This document shows, in pieces, positions 6,290-7,279 of a DNA stretch of 7,279 bases; the stretch's first letter is position 1; each line of letters starts with the position of its first letter. The DNA is taken from positions 1-7,279 of the forward strand of contig WQXR01000060.1 of the NCBI GenBank assembly GCA_009784745.1, in the 5' to 3' direction. A model generated the notes under the pieces. It saw only the letters and a list, made by a program, of their open reading frames with translations. It had not been told where the DNA came from and did not search any database. Both the position numbers and the translations under genes were made by a program. This stretch comes from Methanomassiliicoccaceae archaeon (GTDB lineage Archaea > Thermoplasmatota > Thermoplasmata > Methanomassiliicoccales > Methanomethylophilaceae).

Positions 6290-6294
6290 AAAAA
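6290..6294 (-). terminator. T-run downstream of the mtbA-like gene
   Basis: Five T on the minus strand about 35 bases past the stop of the methyltransferase gene. Short T-runs terminate archaeal RNA polymerase, so this is a possible 3' end separating the gene from ram. No hairpin was found, and the evidence is weak. Confidence 0.3.
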
Positions 6295-6328
6295 TGTTTG
6301 ATGTTAAGAGGTTTGAAAGAACGCCTTA

Positions 6329-7279
6329 TCAGTTCTCTTTGACCGCTTTTACAAGCGCCAGAAGGTTCTCGTTCTTTATCAGCGCGGACAATCCGCAACC
6401 TGGTGAGACGACATCGAATCCTGCTTCCTTGACGATCTTTCCGTGCTTGTAGCAGTCCTCCGGTGTTCCCTGGAGTAACGGATTGACAACACCCACGTTA
6501 CCTACGAGGAACGCTCTGCCGCCGACCTTCTTGACACCCACCTTCGGATCAACTTTCTCTTCTATCGAGAGTCCTGATACCTTGGTCTCTATCATGTTGT
6601 CGATTATCGGTTCCGTGTTGCCGCATATGTGCAATACCGAGAACGCATTCTTGACGGATGCGAGACTTGCGCTCACGTACTTCCCTGCGAACTCATCGAA
6701 CATGTCCGGTGAAAGAAGATCTGTGGATGCCGACGGTTCTGACATCTGTATGACGTCTGCGCCTGCGTCCGCTATTGCCTGCGTGTATGCTTTGCATATC
6801 GGGTTGACCGCGTCCACCCATTTTGTCACTTCTTCGGGTGCCATCATTATTCCGAAAACGAGGTTCTCGGTGCTTACCAGGTGACCTGCGAGTGTGAACG
6901 GACCGGTGTTACCGCCGATGACGACGTAATCTTTACCGCGTGCCTCTTTCAGGAGTTTTATTCCTTCCTGTACCGCTTTCGCTCTGCCGGTCTTCAGGAA
7001 CTCTTCCGGGCTCATGATGTTGGGTTCAGCGTATTCTCCGGTCATCGGGTCGAACAAGAACGGATGTTTCTTCAGCATCGGCGTCCTGTCCTGTTTTCCC
7101 GGATCGACGACACAGCCCAGTGTCTCCGCTTCTGCCGTGAGACAGAACGGTGCCCTTACTGCTTCGAATCCGAGGACATCGGCTTGGCCTGCGCCCAACT
7201 TTGCCATTGCCTTTGGGTTGGAGTGTGCTTCCGGCCAGAAGACGTTCAGCGCTTCCATCTGACCGATGGTCGCGCTCTG
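6329..7279 (-). CDS. mtbA: Methylcobamide:coenzyme M methyltransferase, MtbA/MtaA family (5' end outside window)
   Basis: This cytoplasmic zinc enzyme transfers the methyl group from a methylated corrinoid protein to coenzyme M, making methyl-CoM for MCR. It belongs to the uroporphyrinogen decarboxylase fold family. The frame is open to the window edge: QSATIGQ is encoded upstream of the first visible ATG (7258), and that Met is internal, since family members continue about 20 residues further. 316 residues are visible. Numbered from the Met at 7258, the zinc ligands are H210 and C212 in HICGN and C288 in PGCGL, with the spacing seen in MtaA and MtbA. Other family blocks are WPEAHS (8-13), RAPFCLTAEAE (35-45) and GLSIEEKVD (229-237). 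The GLSIEEKVD and NPLLQGTPED stretches look closer to MtbA (methylamine branch) than MtaA (methanol branch), but I hold that choice only at about 60%. It ends in TGA, 97 nt before ram. Confidence 0.9.
   Translation of the reverse strand, partial: QSATIGQMEALNVFWPEAHSNPKAMAKLGAGQADVLGFEAVRAPFCLTAEAETLGCVVDPGKQDRTPMLKKHPFLFDPMTGEYAEPNIMSPEEFLKTGRAKAVQEGIKLLKEARGKDYVVIGGNTGPFTLAGHLVSTENLVFGIMMAPEEVTKWVDAVNPICKAYTQAIADAGADVIQMSEPSASTDLLSPDMFDEFAGKYVSASLASVKNAFSVLHICGNTEPIIDNMIETKVSGLSIEEKVDPKVGVKKVGGRAFLVGNVGVVNPLLQGTPEDCYKHGKIVKEAGFDVVSPGCGLSALIKNENLLALVKAVKEN

Noticed and set aside
6207..6398. Minus-strand 63-codon frame bridging the end of mtbA and the start of ram
   Set aside because: It overlaps both genes out of frame, has no ribosome site and no recognisable sequence, and crosses the ram promoter.
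7256..7258. ATG at 7258 as the true start of the methyltransferase
   Set aside because: The frame continues upstream with family-like residues (QSATIGQ), and MtbA/MtaA proteins have about 27 more residues before this Met.

Overview
The window comes from a methylotrophic methanogenic archaeon. The evidence is a methyl-coenzyme M reductase operon (mcrB, mcrD, start of mcrG), a methylcobamide:coenzyme M methyltransferase (MtbA/MtaA family), a RamA-type corrinoid-protein activase, a methanogen-type YcaO protein, and archaeal TATA-box promoters. Methanomassiliicoccales is my best guess: methylotrophic genes sit close to mcr, and mcrC is missing between mcrD and mcrG. That assignment is an inference from gene content. 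Methanosarcinales-like relatives are not excluded.

All seven or so genes lie on the minus strand, so transcription runs from high to low coordinates. In that order: a 5'-truncated mtbA-like gene (6329-7279), a ram gene (4597-6231) ending in a hairpin/T-run terminator, a DUF169 gene (3783-4496), an Lrp/AsnC regulator (3217-3696) followed after 4 nt by ycaO (2004-3212), a 185-nt promoter and leader region, then mcrB (484-1818), mcrD (50-487) and the first 15 codons of mcrG (1-47). No gap exceeds about 190 bases, and I see no RNA gene, mobile element or CRISPR array. Every large plus-strand reading frame lies opposite a recognised gene and shows no recognisable protein.

Functionally the locus spans much of methyl-compound-dependent methanogenesis. 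The MtbA-type enzyme moves methyl groups from a methylated corrinoid protein to coenzyme M. The Ram protein reductively reactivates corrinoid proteins that have oxidised to Co(II). MCR then reduces methyl-CoM with coenzyme B to methane. YcaO is the likely enzyme that installs thioglycine in McrA. McrD is an MCR-associated accessory protein. The DUF169 protein and the Lrp-type regulator have no established role here and are the least explained parts.

The start signals fall into two classes. ram, the DUF169 gene and lrp each have a TATA-like box about 26-30 bp before the ATG and no clear Shine-Dalgarno sequence, which predicts leaderless or nearly leaderless mRNAs. mcrB and mcrG have strong Shine-Dalgarno sequences, and mcrB has a long leader that can form a UUCG-capped hairpin.
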